A DNA stretch of 64,000 bases, taken from assembly GCF_027497195.1 (NCBI RefSeq), contig NZ_CP114905.1, positions 4,475,001 to 4,539,000 of the forward strand, written 5' to 3'. This DNA is from Streptomyces sp. WMMC500 (GTDB lineage Bacteria; Actinomycetota; Actinomycetes; Streptomycetales; Streptomycetaceae). The notes under the pieces are model-generated. The model did no database searches, was not told the origin of the DNA, and was given only the letters and a program-made list of their open reading frames with translations. The position numbers and the translations under genes were made by a program. Shown here piece after piece: positions 25,599-34,721 of this stretch (positions are counted from its first letter, which is position 1; each line of letters begins with the position of its first letter).

Positions 25599-27860
25599 AT
25601 GCGCACCGAGGAGGTCCTGGCTGCCGTCGGCACCGGGGTGTGGAGCTGGGACACCGCCTCCGGCACCGTGACCATGGACGCCGAGGCCGCCCGGCTCGTC
25701 GGGCTGCCCGAGCGGCCGACGGAGACGACGGTCGCCGCCGTGCGGGGCCGCTGCCACGGGGTGGACTACGTCGAGATGACGGGGGCGATGGACCTGGCCC
25801 GCGCGGAGGGCACCGTGGCGGAGGCGCAACTGCGGATCGTCGACGAGCGGGGGACGGTGCTGCGGGTCGTACGGACGAGGTTGCGGCCGTTCCGCGACGA
25901 GCAGCCGGTGGCCGGGGAGCAGGGCGGGCCGGAGGAGGAGGACGCAGGGCGGGAGGGGCGGGAGGAAGCAGGGCGGGAAGGGCGGGAGGAAGCAGCGCGG
26001 GAGGAAACAGGGCGGGAGGAGGGGGACGGGCCCGCCGGCGAGGTGGTGATGTCCGGCACCGTCCAGGAGGTCGTCGAGCCCCTGCCCGGCGCCAGCGCCG
26101 GCACCTCCCCGCCGTCGCCGCTGACCAGCGACTGGCGGCTGTCCCGCGAGGCGTTCCTGCTCGACGCCGGCCGTGCGCTCGCCGAGTCCCGGGGCACCGA
26201 CCAGGTGCTGCGCGTCGCCGCGTCCCTGTCGATGCCCGGCTTCTCGCCCGACGGCATGGCCGTCTTCGGCGTCGAGGGCAACCGCCTCACCGTCATCGGC
26301 CAGCACGGCTACCGCCCCGAGGACGAGGAGCCGTTCACCGACATCAGCCTCGACTCCGAGTACCCCGGCGCCGTCGCCGTCCGCACCGGCCGCGCCATCT
26401 ACATCGCGGGCCGCGAGGAGTACCGCCGACGCTTCCCCGAGGCGTGGCAGCTCGCCCGCCGGCTGGGCCGGCGCTCGTGGGCGTACGTACCGCTGATCGT
26501 GGCCGGCCGGGTCATCGGCGTGTGGCTCGCGGCCTTCTCCTACCCCGCGCCCTTCACACCGGACGAGCGCTCCGTGCTCACCACCGTGGCGCGCATGCTG
26601 GCGCAGGCGCTGTCCCGCGCGCACGTCCACGAGTCCGAGCGCGAGCTGTCCGCCGGACTGCAGCGCAGCCTGATGCCGGAGGAGGTGCCGCCGACGCCGG
26701 GCATGACCGTCGCCGCGCGCTACGTGCCGACCGGCGGCGGGCTGGAGATCGGCGGCGACTGGTACGACGTGATCACGCTGCCGTCCGGCAAGACGGCGGT
26801 CGTCATCGGCGACGTCCAGGGCCACGACGTACGCGCCGCGGGGCTGATGAGCCAGTTGCGCATCGCCATCCGCGCGTACGCCTCGGAGGGCCACCACCCC
26901 GACGCCGTACTCACCCGCGCCTCGCGCTTCCTCACCCAGCTCAACAAGCGCGAGGGCTTCGAGAGCGACTCCCCGCCCGAGGACGCCGACCCCCGCTTCG
27001 CCACCTGCCTCTACATCAAGGCGGACCCGGCGACCGGCAGCCTCACCATCGCCCGCGCCGGCCACCTCGACCCGGCGATGGGCGTCGGCGACGGCACGCT
27101 CCTCGTCCGCCCCACCGAGGGCGGCCTGCCCCTCGGCGTGGTCGAGGAACCCGACTATCCCGTCACCCGGCTGGTCCTGGAGCCGGGCGAGCTGATGATG
27201 CTGTGCAGCGACGGGCTCATCGAGACCGGCGGCCACGACCTGGAGACGGGCCGCGACCGGCTGCGCCGGGTCTTCGCCGGGCACGTGGGCGACGACCTGG
27301 AGACGCTGGCCGACGCGCTCATCGACGCGGTCAGCGGCCCGCACTCGCACGCCACCCCCGGCCCGCACGCGGAGCGGCGCGAGGACGACATCGCGCTCGT
27401 CCTCCTCCGCCGCGACCAGCCGCCGCGCGAGGGCGAGCCCGCCGCCGCCCCCGCCCTCGGCCGCCACATGCACCTCACCGTCCCCCAGGCGGAGCAGCAG
27501 CGCACCGCGGACGCCCGCCACGAACTGCGCTCCATGCTCTTCGACTGGACCACCCCCACGCAGGTCGACTCCGCCGAACTGGTCCTCTCCGAGCTCATCG
27601 CCAACGTCCTGCTGCACACCGACAGCGACGCCGCCATCAGCGCCGACGTCACCGGCCCCCGCGGCAACCGCACCCTGCGCGTCACCGTCGGCGACGCCGA
27701 CACGGGCCTGCCCCACCTGCGCCACCCCGGCGAGCTGTCCTCCTCGGGCCGCGGCCTGTTCCTCCTCCAGGAGCTGTCGGGCGAGTGGGGCACGGAGCCG
27801 ACGGGCGAGGGCAAGGAGGTCTGGTGCGAGTTCCACGAGGAGGAGTGGCCGAGCCTGTAG
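25599..27860 (+). CDS. SpoIIE-family protein phosphatase with PAS, GAF and anti-sigma-type kinase domains
   Basis: 753 residues. Residues ~1-100 resemble a PAS domain (VGTGVWSWDTASGTVTMDAEAARLVGL). An acidic Arg/Glu/Gly repeat (GREGREEAGREGREE and variants) spans ~112-142. A GAF domain lies at ~175-345, then a PP2C/SpoIIE phosphatase core at ~365-590 (GGGLEIGGDWYDVI, VIGDVQGHDVRAA, LCSDGLIETG, REDDIALVLLRR) with its metal-binding Asp residues, and an HATPase domain at ~620-750 (ELVLSELIANVLLHT, SSGRGLFLLQELS). Phosphatase plus RsbW-like kinase domains suggest a partner-switching regulator of an anti-sigma-factor antagonist. No sigma factor or STAS gene is nearby. It is cytoplasmic. Confidence 0.9.
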   Translation: MRTEEVLAAVGTGVWSWDTASGTVTMDAEAARLVGLPERPTETTVAAVRGRCHGVDYVEMTGAMDLARAEGTVAEAQLRIVDERGTVLRVVRTRLRPFRDEQPVAGEQGGPEEEDAGREGREEAGREGREEAAREETGREEGDGPAGEVVMSGTVQEVVEPLPGASAGTSPPSPLTSDWRLSREAFLLDAGRALAESRGTDQVLRVAASLSMPGFSPDGMAVFGVEGNRLTVIGQHGYRPEDEEPFTDISLDSEYPGAVAVRTGRAIYIAGREEYRRRFPEAWQLARRLGRRSWAYVPLIVAGRVIGVWLAAFSYPAPFTPDERSVLTTVARMLAQALSRAHVHESERELSAGLQRSLMPEEVPPTPGMTVAARYVPTGGGLEIGGDWYDVITLPSGKTAVVIGDVQGHDVRAAGLMSQLRIAIRAYASEGHHPDAVLTRASRFLTQLNKREGFESDSPPEDADPRFATCLYIKADPATGSLTIARAGHLDPAMGVGDGTLLVRPTEGGLPLGVVEEPDYPVTRLVLEPGELMMLCSDGLIETGGHDLETGRDRLRRVFAGHVGDDLETLADALIDAVSGPHSHATPGPHAERREDDIALVLLRRDQPPREGEPAAAPALGRHMHLTVPQAEQQRTADARHELRSMLFDWTTPTQVDSAELVLSELIANVLLHTDSDAAISADVTGPRGNRTLRVTVGDADTGLPHLRHPGELSSSGRGLFLLQELSGEWGTEPTGEGKEVWCEFHEEEWPSL

Positions 27861-27877
27861 CCCCGGGTCGTCGCCGG

Positions 27878-29275
27878 TCAGAGCCAGCCCGGCACCACCA
27901 GGACGAGCCAGGTGGTCACCGGGGTGATCAGGACCATGCTGAAGCCCCAGCGCATGAGCCCCTTGTAGACCTCGTCCCGGGTCTCGTCCGTCGCGTTGGC
28001 GACGGTCAGCGCGCCGCTGGTGGAGAAGGGACTGGAGTCGACGACCGAGGAGGAGATGGCCAGGGCGGTGATGAGGCCCACCGCTCCGACCGCGTCGACG
28101 CCGGTGAGGAACGGGACGGCGAGGGGGATGAGTGCGCCGAGGATGCCGGTGGTGGAGGCGAAGGCGGACACGGCGCCGCCGATGAGGCAGATGACGAGGG
28201 CGGCCAGCAGCGGGGCGCCGATGGACGTGACCTCCTCGCCGAGCCACTCGATCGTGCCGATGGTCTCCATCAGGCTCACGTACAGCACGATGCCGCAGAC
28301 CAGCAGCACCGTCGGCCAGGCGACGTCCGCCACCCCGCTCTTGGCCGCGGCCGGCGAGACCAGGGTCAGGACCGCGGCCACGGTGATGGCGACCATGCCG
28401 ACGTTGAGGTCGAAGAAGAGGGCGCCGACGGCCAGGCACAGCAGGCCGGTCAGGGTCAGGATCCGGTCGCGGTCGAGGGCCGGGGCCGGGGTGACGCCCG
28501 GCGCGGCGGGTGCGGTCGGCGCCACGGTGGCCGTGCCGCCGCCCGCCCTGCCGGTGGCGGGTGGGGACGCGGGGGCGGGAAGGCCCGCGGAGCCCCCGCC
28601 CGCGGAGTCGGCACCGGGCTCCGCGTCGGGCTCGGCGTCGGACTCCGCGCGGCGGCCGAGGAGTTCACGGCCGCCCCACAGGAAGTAGACGACGAGGCTG
28701 AGGGCGAGGTTGAACACGAACGAGGCCAGGAAGAGCAGCGTGGGGTTGCCGGGCAGATCGGCCTTCTCGACGACGCCGTTGGTGATGCCGCCGAAGATGC
28801 TCATCGGCGAGAAGCCGCCGGCGCTGGCCCCGTTGATGATCAGCAGACCCATCAGCAGCGGGTTGATGCGATAGCGAACGGCGAAGCCCATCCCGATCGG
28901 GGCGATGATCGCGACCGCCGCCGGAACCACGGCACCGATGGCCGTGAGGCAGGCCGTGACCAGGAACATCACCCACGGAATCAGGCCGATGCGACCGCCC
29001 ACCGCACGGATGGCGCCGTGCACGAGCCAGTCGACTGTTCCATTGCTCTTCGCAATCGCGAAGAGCAAGGTGACGCCCACCAGGATGACGAAGAGATCGC
29101 CCGGGAAGCCCGCGAAGATCGCGTCGGTCTTCTCTTCCGCGTCGGCGCCGTCGAGGACCGACAGGCCGAGAACGAACGCGGCGACGATGGCGAGGACACC
29201 GAGGTTCACCGGCCGCACGGTGGCGACCAGGAAGATGCCCACGAGGACGAGGATGGAGACGAGTTCAACAGACAA
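27878..29275 (-). CDS. SLC13/MatC-like dicarboxylate or hydroxy-acid permease
   Basis: 465 residues if started at the TTG at 29275, preferred because GGGAG lies 5 bases upstream and the resulting (M)SVELVSILVLVGIFLVATV matches the usual start of MatC-type carriers; a GTG at 29314 is possible. About 11-12 hydrophobic helices in two halves are separated by a Pro/Ala/Gly/Asp-rich cytoplasmic linker around residues 215-275. Each half has a polar re-entrant loop (NGASAGGFSPMSIFGG; SSSVVDSSPFSTSGAL), typical of SLC13/IT superfamily carriers. Next to IclR and hydroxy-acid genes it probably imports a C2-C5 organic acid. The palindrome at 29387 lies in its promoter region. Confidence 0.85.
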   Translation of the reverse strand: MSVELVSILVLVGIFLVATVRPVNLGVLAIVAAFVLGLSVLDGADAEEKTDAIFAGFPGDLFVILVGVTLLFAIAKSNGTVDWLVHGAIRAVGGRIGLIPWVMFLVTACLTAIGAVVPAAVAIIAPIGMGFAVRYRINPLLMGLLIINGASAGGFSPMSIFGGITNGVVEKADLPGNPTLLFLASFVFNLALSLVVYFLWGGRELLGRRAESDAEPDAEPGADSAGGGSAGLPAPASPPATGRAGGGTATVAPTAPAAPGVTPAPALDRDRILTLTGLLCLAVGALFFDLNVGMVAITVAAVLTLVSPAAAKSGVADVAWPTVLLVCGIVLYVSLMETIGTIEWLGEEVTSIGAPLLAALVICLIGGAVSAFASTTGILGALIPLAVPFLTGVDAVGAVGLITALAISSSVVDSSPFSTSGALTVANATDETRDEVYKGLMRWGFSMVLITPVTTWLVLVVPGWL

Positions 29276-29584
29276 GGTGACTCCCGCGGTGGGAATGGCA
29301 TGGGTCTGTTCCACCGGATGGGCGTGCGCCGGGCCCAGCGCACCGTCCTCGGTCTCATCCTCGGTCTCCGCACAGCGGGGACGGAGATTCCGTAATACGG
29401 AATTTCACTTTCGAAACCGCTACCGGCTGGCGGTGAGTATGAGCTGCGCCACAGCCGGGGGTCAAGGCCCTCGACACACGTCCTGCCGGATGCCCCGCCG
29501 TACGCCGCCGCCCCGCGCCCGGGCTCTCACCCGGGCCGGCGGCCCCTCGTCAGACCGCCGCCGCCAGGCCCGTACGGGAGGGCG
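29276..29584 (-). promoter_or_regulatory. Control region of the permease gene
   Basis: 309 bp between the IclR gene and the permease. It contains the 17-bp palindrome at 29387-29403 within a visibly AT-richer patch (29385-29420). The remaining bases near the IclR stop are GC-rich with no feature I can name. Confidence 0.5.
29387..29403. promoter_or_regulatory. IclR-type operator palindrome
   Basis: ATTCCGTAATACGGAAT is a perfect palindrome of 8-bp arms around one A. IclR-family proteins bind short AT-flanked palindromes of this kind. A related sequence, CGCATTACGGTA, stands in the promoter of the IclR and aminotransferase genes, matching 10 of 12 positions of CGTATTACGGAA (the reverse strand here). 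It lies 111 bp upstream of the permease start. Confidence 0.7.
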
Positions 29585-30358
29585 TCACGCCCGGACCGCG
29601 CCCCCGGCGGGCCCGGAAGAGCCCAGCTCAGCGGCCACCTGCCGCGCGGCGTCGCGGACCAGCGCGCCGTACGTGGCGCGCAGTTCCCCGGTCATCCTGC
29701 TGGTCGGCACGTTGACGCTGATGCTCGCGACGGGCAGCGCGGAATCCCCCATCACGGCCGCCGCGACGGCGGAGACGTCGGCACGCCACTCGCCGCTGTT
29801 CACCGCGTAGCCGCGGTCGCGGACGGCGGCCAGCTCCGCCGCGAGCCGCGCGGGATCGACGATCGTCGCTTCCGTGTAGCGGGCCAGCCCTTCTCCGACG
29901 TAGCGCTCGATCGCCTCGGCGGGGCTGTTGGCCAGCACGGCCTTGCCGTTCGCCGAGGCGTGCAGGGAGAGGTTCATGCCCAGCGGCATGACGATGCGCA
30001 CCGGCTTGGACGTCTGGAGCCGCTCGATCAGCACCACCCTGTCGCCGCCCTCCGGGATCGTGAGGTGGACCGTCTCGTCGGTGCGGCCGCGCAGTTCCTC
30101 CATGATCGGCACGGCAGCGTCCCGCAGGCTCAGCTCGCTGGTGGCCTGGCGCCCGACGTGCAGCGCCTTGGTGGTGACCGCCCAGCGCGTGGACGCCTCT
30201 CCCGCCTGCCGGATCCAGCCCGCGCCGTGCAGCGTCACGAGCGCGCGCTGCACCGAGCTCTTGGGCATCTCCAGCGCCCTGGCCAGGTCGGCGACCCCGA
30301 CCGGCTGGCGGGCGGCGACCTCCTCCAGCACGCGCAGCGCGTTGAGGACGCTCTGCAT
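29585..30358 (-). CDS. IclR-family transcriptional regulator
   Basis: 257 residues from ATG 30358 (MQSVLNALRVLEEV), chosen for the GGAGGGGGAG upstream; the longer frame has no ribosome site. The N-terminal winged helix-turn-helix covers ~1-65 (VADLARALEMPKSSVQRALVTL). The C-terminal IclR effector domain covers ~80-250 with the usual SLHASANGKAVLA and VASISVNVP stretches. It is divergent from the aminotransferase gene and upstream of the permease gene on the same strand; matching operator sequences exist in both control regions. It probably senses a small organic acid such as glyoxylate or a 2-hydroxy acid. Confidence 0.92.
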   Translation of the reverse strand: MQSVLNALRVLEEVAARQPVGVADLARALEMPKSSVQRALVTLHGAGWIRQAGEASTRWAVTTKALHVGRQATSELSLRDAAVPIMEELRGRTDETVHLTIPEGGDRVVLIERLQTSKPVRIVMPLGMNLSLHASANGKAVLANSPAEAIERYVGEGLARYTEATIVDPARLAAELAAVRDRGYAVNSGEWRADVSAVAAAVMGDSALPVASISVNVPTSRMTGELRATYGALVRDAARQVAAELGSSGPAGGAVRA

Positions 30359-30398
30359 CCGTTGACTCCCCCTCCGGCCGACCCTATTCTCCTCGTGT

Positions 30399-30430
30399 CG
30401 CATTACGGTACAGCGTGCCACGATACGGCA
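30399..30430. promoter_or_regulatory. IclR-like operator sequences in the divergent promoter
   Basis: CGCATTACGGTA at 30399-30410 resembles the half of the palindrome at 29387. A second TACGG-containing copy (GATACGGCA, 30422-30430) follows 20 bp later, and the whole stretch is an imperfect palindrome. The position, between the divergent IclR and aminotransferase starts, fits autoregulation. Confidence 0.55.
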
Positions 30431-30450
30431 CAAGAGAGGGGACCCGAGCG

Positions 30451-31611
30451 ATGAGCACCGGCCGCCACTTCCTCCAGATCCCGGGACCCACCAACGTCCC
30501 CGACCGGGTGCTCCGCGCGATGGCGGCGCCCACGATCGATCACCGGGGCCCCGAGTTCTCGGCGCTGACGCACCGTCTGCTCGGCGCGCTGGGCCCGGTG
30601 TTCGGCACCTCGCAGCCCGTGGTGATCTATCCCGCGTCGGGTACGGGCGCGTGGGAGGCCGCCCTCGTGAACACGCTCAGCCCCGGGGACCGCGTGCTCT
30701 GCTTCGAGACGGGCCACTTCGCCACCCTCTGGCGGGAGATGGCCCGCGAACTGGGCCTGGAGGTCGACTTCGTCCCCGGGGACTGGCGGCACGGAGTGGA
30801 TCCGGCGACGGTCGAGGGCCGGCTGTCCGCCGACCTCTCCCACTCGATCAAGGCGGTCTGCGTCGTCCACAACGAGACGTCGACCGGCGTCACCAGCCGC
30901 GTCGCCGACGTACGGCGCGCCATGGACGCCGCGGGCCACCCGGCGCTGCTGCTCGTCGACACCATCTCCTCCCTCGGCTCGATCGACTACCGCCACGACG
31001 AGTGGGGGGTGGACGTCACGGTCGCCGGCTCGCAGAAGGGCCTGATGCTGCCGCCCGGGCTGAGCTTCAACGCCGTCAGCGCCAAGGCGCTGCGGGCCGC
31101 GCGTAAGTCGGCCCTGCGCACGTCCTTCTGGGACTGGCAGCCGGTCATCGCCGCGAACGAGCAGGGCTACTTCCCGTACACGCCCGCCACCAACCTCCTG
31201 TACGGACTGGAGGAAGCGCTCCGGATGCTCCAGGAGGAGGGGCTGCCGCAGGTCTTCGCCCGGCACGCCCGGCACGCCGCGGCGACCCGGGCCGCCGTGC
31301 GGGCCTGGGGCCTGGAGGTGCTGTGCGCCGACGAGCGCGAGCACTCCGGCTCGCTCACCGCCGTACTCCTGCCCGAGGGCCACGACGCCGACAGGGTGCG
31401 CAAGATCATTCTGGAGCGCTTCGACATGTCCCTCGGCACCGGCCTCGGCAAGCTCAGCGGCCGGGTCTTCCGCATCGGCCACCTGGGCCACTTCAACGAC
31501 CTCACCCTGGCCGGCACCCTCGCCGGCGTCCAGATGGGGCTCGAACTCGCCGGTGTTCCCGTCGATCCCGCCGGGCTCACCGCCGCGCTGGCCGTGCTGC
31601 GCTCGCGGTAG
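30451..31611 (+). CDS. Class V aminotransferase, alanine/serine-glyoxylate type
   Basis: 386 residues from ATG 30451 (MSTGRHFLQIPGPTNVP) with GAGAGGGGAC upstream. PLP-dependent fold type I: the N-terminal PGPTNVPDRVL and IDHRGPEF are hallmarks of alanine/serine-glyoxylate aminotransferases. ASGTGAWEAAL forms the phosphate-binding turn, LLVDTISSLGS contains the PLP-contacting Asp, and GSQKGLMLPPGL holds the Schiff-base Lys. The C-terminal RIGHLGHFN is also conserved. It would convert glyoxylate or a similar 2-oxo acid with an amino donor such as alanine or serine. Its neighbours (organic-acid permease, hydroxy-acid dehydrogenase) support a glyoxylate-linked catabolic path. Exact donor and acceptor unknown. 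Confidence 0.9.
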   Translation: MSTGRHFLQIPGPTNVPDRVLRAMAAPTIDHRGPEFSALTHRLLGALGPVFGTSQPVVIYPASGTGAWEAALVNTLSPGDRVLCFETGHFATLWREMARELGLEVDFVPGDWRHGVDPATVEGRLSADLSHSIKAVCVVHNETSTGVTSRVADVRRAMDAAGHPALLLVDTISSLGSIDYRHDEWGVDVTVAGSQKGLMLPPGLSFNAVSAKALRAARKSALRTSFWDWQPVIAANEQGYFPYTPATNLLYGLEEALRMLQEEGLPQVFARHARHAAATRAAVRAWGLEVLCADEREHSGSLTAVLLPEGHDADRVRKIILERFDMSLGTGLGKLSGRVFRIGHLGHFNDLTLAGTLAGVQMGLELAGVPVDPAGLTAALAVLRSR

Positions 31612-31699
31612 CCCCGCCGGCCCGTACCCGCGCCTCCCGTACGCCCGCCCCCGTACCCGTCACGCCGCAAGCACGCCGCACGAAGGAGCACCGCGACCG

Positions 31700-34669
31700 A
31701 TGACCGCGCAGAACAGCAGCTCTCCGGCCGCCGCGGTGCCGGCGACGCCCGCCGCACACGGGGCCGCGCACCCGAAGCTTGAGCGGGCCCTGCGGGCCGA
31801 CGTCGAGGGGGACGTCAGGTTCGACGACTACACGCGCCACCTCTATGCGCGGGACGCCAGCATGTACGCCATCACGCCGGTCGGCGTGGTCTTCCCGCGG
31901 CACGCCGGCGACGTCGCGGCGGCGGTGCGGGTGGCGGCCGACCACGGCGTGCCGCTGGTCCCCCGCGGCGCCGGGACGAGCCTGGCCGGGCAGACGGTGG
32001 GCCCCGGCCTGGTGCTGGACCTGTCCCGGCACATGAACCGCATCGTCGAGATCGACCCCGAGCGGCGCACCGCCCTCGTCGAACCCGGCGTCGTACAGGA
32101 CCTGCTGAACCGGGCGGCGGCCCCGCACGGCCTGATGTTCGGCCCCGACACCTCGACCAGCAACCGCGCCACGATCGGCGGCATGATCGGCAACAACTCG
32201 GCCGGCAGCGGCTCGCTCCGCCACGGCATGACCATCGACCACGTCCGGGAGCTGGAGGTCGTGCTCTCCGACGGCACCCAGACCCGCCTGGGCCCGCTGG
32301 ACGCGGCGGAGTGGGCCCGCCGCACCGCCCTGCCCACGCTCGAAGGCGACATCCACCGGCGGCTGCCGCAGATCGCCGCCGCCCACGCCGCGGCCATCGC
32401 GGACGGCTTCCCGCCGTTCTGGCGCCGGGCCTGCGGCTACCGGCTGGACCGCGTCGCCGGGCAGGAGCGGCCCGACCTGGCGAAGTTCGTCGTCGGCTCG
32501 GAGGGCACCCTCGTGGTGACCACCCGCGCCCTGGTCGACCTGGTGCCCAGGCCGCGCCGCACGGTCATCGCCGTGGGGCACTTCGCCTCGACGGCCGACG
32601 CGATCGCCGCCACCGAGGACGCCCTGGCCTGCGACCCGGCGGCCGTCGAGATGATGGACCGCACCATCCTGGACCTCTCCCGCCGGAAGATCGAGTACGC
32701 CGCCCTGGGCAGCATCCTGGTCGGCGACCCGGGCGCGCTGCTGTTCGTGAACTTCTCCGGGGACGACGAGCCGGAGCTGCTCGCCGGGTTGGAGAAGCTG
32801 TGCACGCTGTGGGCGGAGCACGGTCACGGCTACCACACCCTGCGGGCCGTCACGCCGCAGCAGCAACAGGCGCTGCTGAAGGTGCGCAAGTCCAGCCTGG
32901 GACTGCTCATGGCCGCCGGCGAGGGCACGCGGCGGCCCCTTGCGTTCGTCGAGGACACCGCCGTCCCTCCCGCGCACCTCGCCGACTACACCCGCCGCTT
33001 CCAGGCGGTGCTGGACCGCCACGGGCTCCACGCGGGGTTCTACGGCCACTGCTCGGTCGGCTGCCTGCACATCCGGCCGTTCGTGGACGTCGCCGACCCG
33101 GCGCAGGTGACGACGATGCGGGCGGTCGCGGAGGAGATCAAGGACCTGGTCACGGAGTACGGCGGCGTGAACTCCAGCGAGCACGGGGACGGCCTGGCCC
33201 GCAGCGAGTTCAACCGCGAGCTGTTCGGCGACGAGCTCTACGAGGCCATGCGCGAGGTCAAGCGCCTCTTCGACCCCGGGGACCGGATGAACCCCGGCAA
33301 GATCGTGGACGCCCCGCCGATGACCGAGAACCTGCGGGACGCCGCACTACCGCCCGCGCCGCCGCTGCGGACGCACCTGGACTTCGAGGTCGTCGGCGGC
33401 ATGCGCGGCGCCGCCGACCGCTGCATGAACATCGGGCTCTGCCGCAAGGACGGCACCGGGGTCATGTGCCCCTCTTATATGGCGACGGGGGAGGAGGAGC
33501 ACTCCACGCGGGGCCGGGCCAACGCGCTCGTCAAGGCCCTCTCGGAGCCGGACCCCGGCCGGGCGCTCGGCGACGAACGGCTCCACGAGGTCCTCGACCT
33601 GTGTTTGATGTGCAAGGCGTGCAAGAGCGAATGCCCCCTCGGCGTGGACATCGCCACCCTCAAGAGCGAGGCGCTCGCCCACCACCACGCCGCCCACGGG
33701 GTGCCGCTGCGCTCCCGCGTCTTCGGCTCCATCCGGATGCTGAACAAGCTGGGCTCGGCGACCGCGCCGCTGTCCAACCTGCCCGGGCGGCTGCGTCCCC
33801 TGCGCCTGCTCGCGGGCCGGCTGCTGGGCATCGCACCCGAGCGGCCGCTGCCCACGTTCCACCGGCGCAACCTCGTCCGGTGGTTCCGCCGCCGCGCCAC
33901 GGTGGCCCGGCCGGGGACGAGGGGAAGCGTCACCTTCCTCGCCGACTCCTTCACCACGTACAGCGAGCCGGAGATCGGGCGTACGGCCATCGAGCTGCTG
34001 GAGCGCGCCGGCTGGGAGGTCCGGCTCGCCCGCGGCGGCTGCTGCGGCAGGTCCAGCCTGTCCAAGGGACTGCTGGACCGGGCCAGGAGCCAGGCGCGCG
34101 ACCTGGTCCGCACGCTCGGCGAGCAGAGCGAGCCCGGTTCGCCGATCGTCGGCGTCGAACCCTCGTGCCTGATGACGCTGCGCGACGAACACCTCTCCCT
34201 GTTCCCCGGCGATCCCGCTGTGCGGGACATCGCCGGACGCGTACGCCAGGTGGAGGAGCTGGTGCTGGAGGCGATCGACGAGGGCCTGCTGACCCTCGCG
34301 GCCGACTCCCCGCTCGCGGGCCGCAGACTGCTCTACCACGGGCACTGCCACCAGAAGGCCGAGGTGGGCACCGCCGCGACGGTGGAGCTGCTGAAGCGCA
34401 TACCGGGCGCCGAGGTCGAGGAGCTCGACGCCGGCTGCTGCGGAATGGCGGGGTCGTTCGGCTTCGAGGCCGAGCACTACGAGGTCTCCATGAAGGTCGG
34501 CGGCGACCGGCTCTTCCCCGCCGTCGCCGCCGAGCCGGACACCACGGTCCTCGTCGCCACCGGAGTCTCCTGCCGGCAGCAGATCGACCACGGCACCGGC
34601 CGCGCCGCCCGGCACCCGCTCCAGCTCATCCGGGACGCCCTGTCCCCGGAGGCGCCCGCGGAGGCGTGA
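31700..34669 (+). CDS. FAD-linked oxidase/Fe-S oxidoreductase fusion (YdiJ-like D-2-hydroxy-acid dehydrogenase)
   Basis: 989 residues from ATG 31700 with GAAGGAGC upstream. Residues ~60-290 are a PCMH-type FAD-binding domain (VPLVPRGAGTSLAGQTVGPG, NRATIGGMIGNNSAGSGSLRHG). Residues ~290-560 form the FAD-oxidase C-terminal domain (YGHCSVGCLHIRP, GVNSSEHGDGLAR). Two Fe4S4 clusters follow (CMNIGLCRKDGTGVMCPSY and CLMCKACKSECPLGVD), then two CCG domains (GGCCGRSS, DAGCCGMAGSFG) as in GlcF. It thus joins GlcD- and GlcF-like parts in one chain, like E. coli YdiJ. It probably oxidises D-lactate, D-2-hydroxyglutarate, glycolate or a related D-2-hydroxy acid and passes electrons to the respiratory chain. 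It starts 88 bp after the aminotransferase gene. Confidence 0.9.
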   Translation: MTAQNSSSPAAAVPATPAAHGAAHPKLERALRADVEGDVRFDDYTRHLYARDASMYAITPVGVVFPRHAGDVAAAVRVAADHGVPLVPRGAGTSLAGQTVGPGLVLDLSRHMNRIVEIDPERRTALVEPGVVQDLLNRAAAPHGLMFGPDTSTSNRATIGGMIGNNSAGSGSLRHGMTIDHVRELEVVLSDGTQTRLGPLDAAEWARRTALPTLEGDIHRRLPQIAAAHAAAIADGFPPFWRRACGYRLDRVAGQERPDLAKFVVGSEGTLVVTTRALVDLVPRPRRTVIAVGHFASTADAIAATEDALACDPAAVEMMDRTILDLSRRKIEYAALGSILVGDPGALLFVNFSGDDEPELLAGLEKLCTLWAEHGHGYHTLRAVTPQQQQALLKVRKSSLGLLMAAGEGTRRPLAFVEDTAVPPAHLADYTRRFQAVLDRHGLHAGFYGHCSVGCLHIRPFVDVADPAQVTTMRAVAEEIKDLVTEYGGVNSSEHGDGLARSEFNRELFGDELYEAMREVKRLFDPGDRMNPGKIVDAPPMTENLRDAALPPAPPLRTHLDFEVVGGMRGAADRCMNIGLCRKDGTGVMCPSYMATGEEEHSTRGRANALVKALSEPDPGRALGDERLHEVLDLCLMCKACKSECPLGVDIATLKSEALAHHHAAHGVPLRSRVFGSIRMLNKLGSATAPLSNLPGRLRPLRLLAGRLLGIAPERPLPTFHRRNLVRWFRRRATVARPGTRGSVTFLADSFTTYSEPEIGRTAIELLERAGWEVRLARGGCCGRSSLSKGLLDRARSQARDLVRTLGEQSEPGSPIVGVEPSCLMTLRDEHLSLFPGDPAVRDIAGRVRQVEELVLEAIDEGLLTLAADSPLAGRRLLYHGHCHQKAEVGTAATVELLKRIPGAEVEELDAGCCGMAGSFGFEAEHYEVSMKVGGDRLFPAVAAEPDTTVLVATGVSCRQQIDHGTGRAARHPLQLIRDALSPEAPAEA

Positions 34670-34721
34670 GGGCTGTGCGGCACGGGCCGCGGTCGGGTCC
34701 GGGCCGGGGCGCTCCGGGCGG

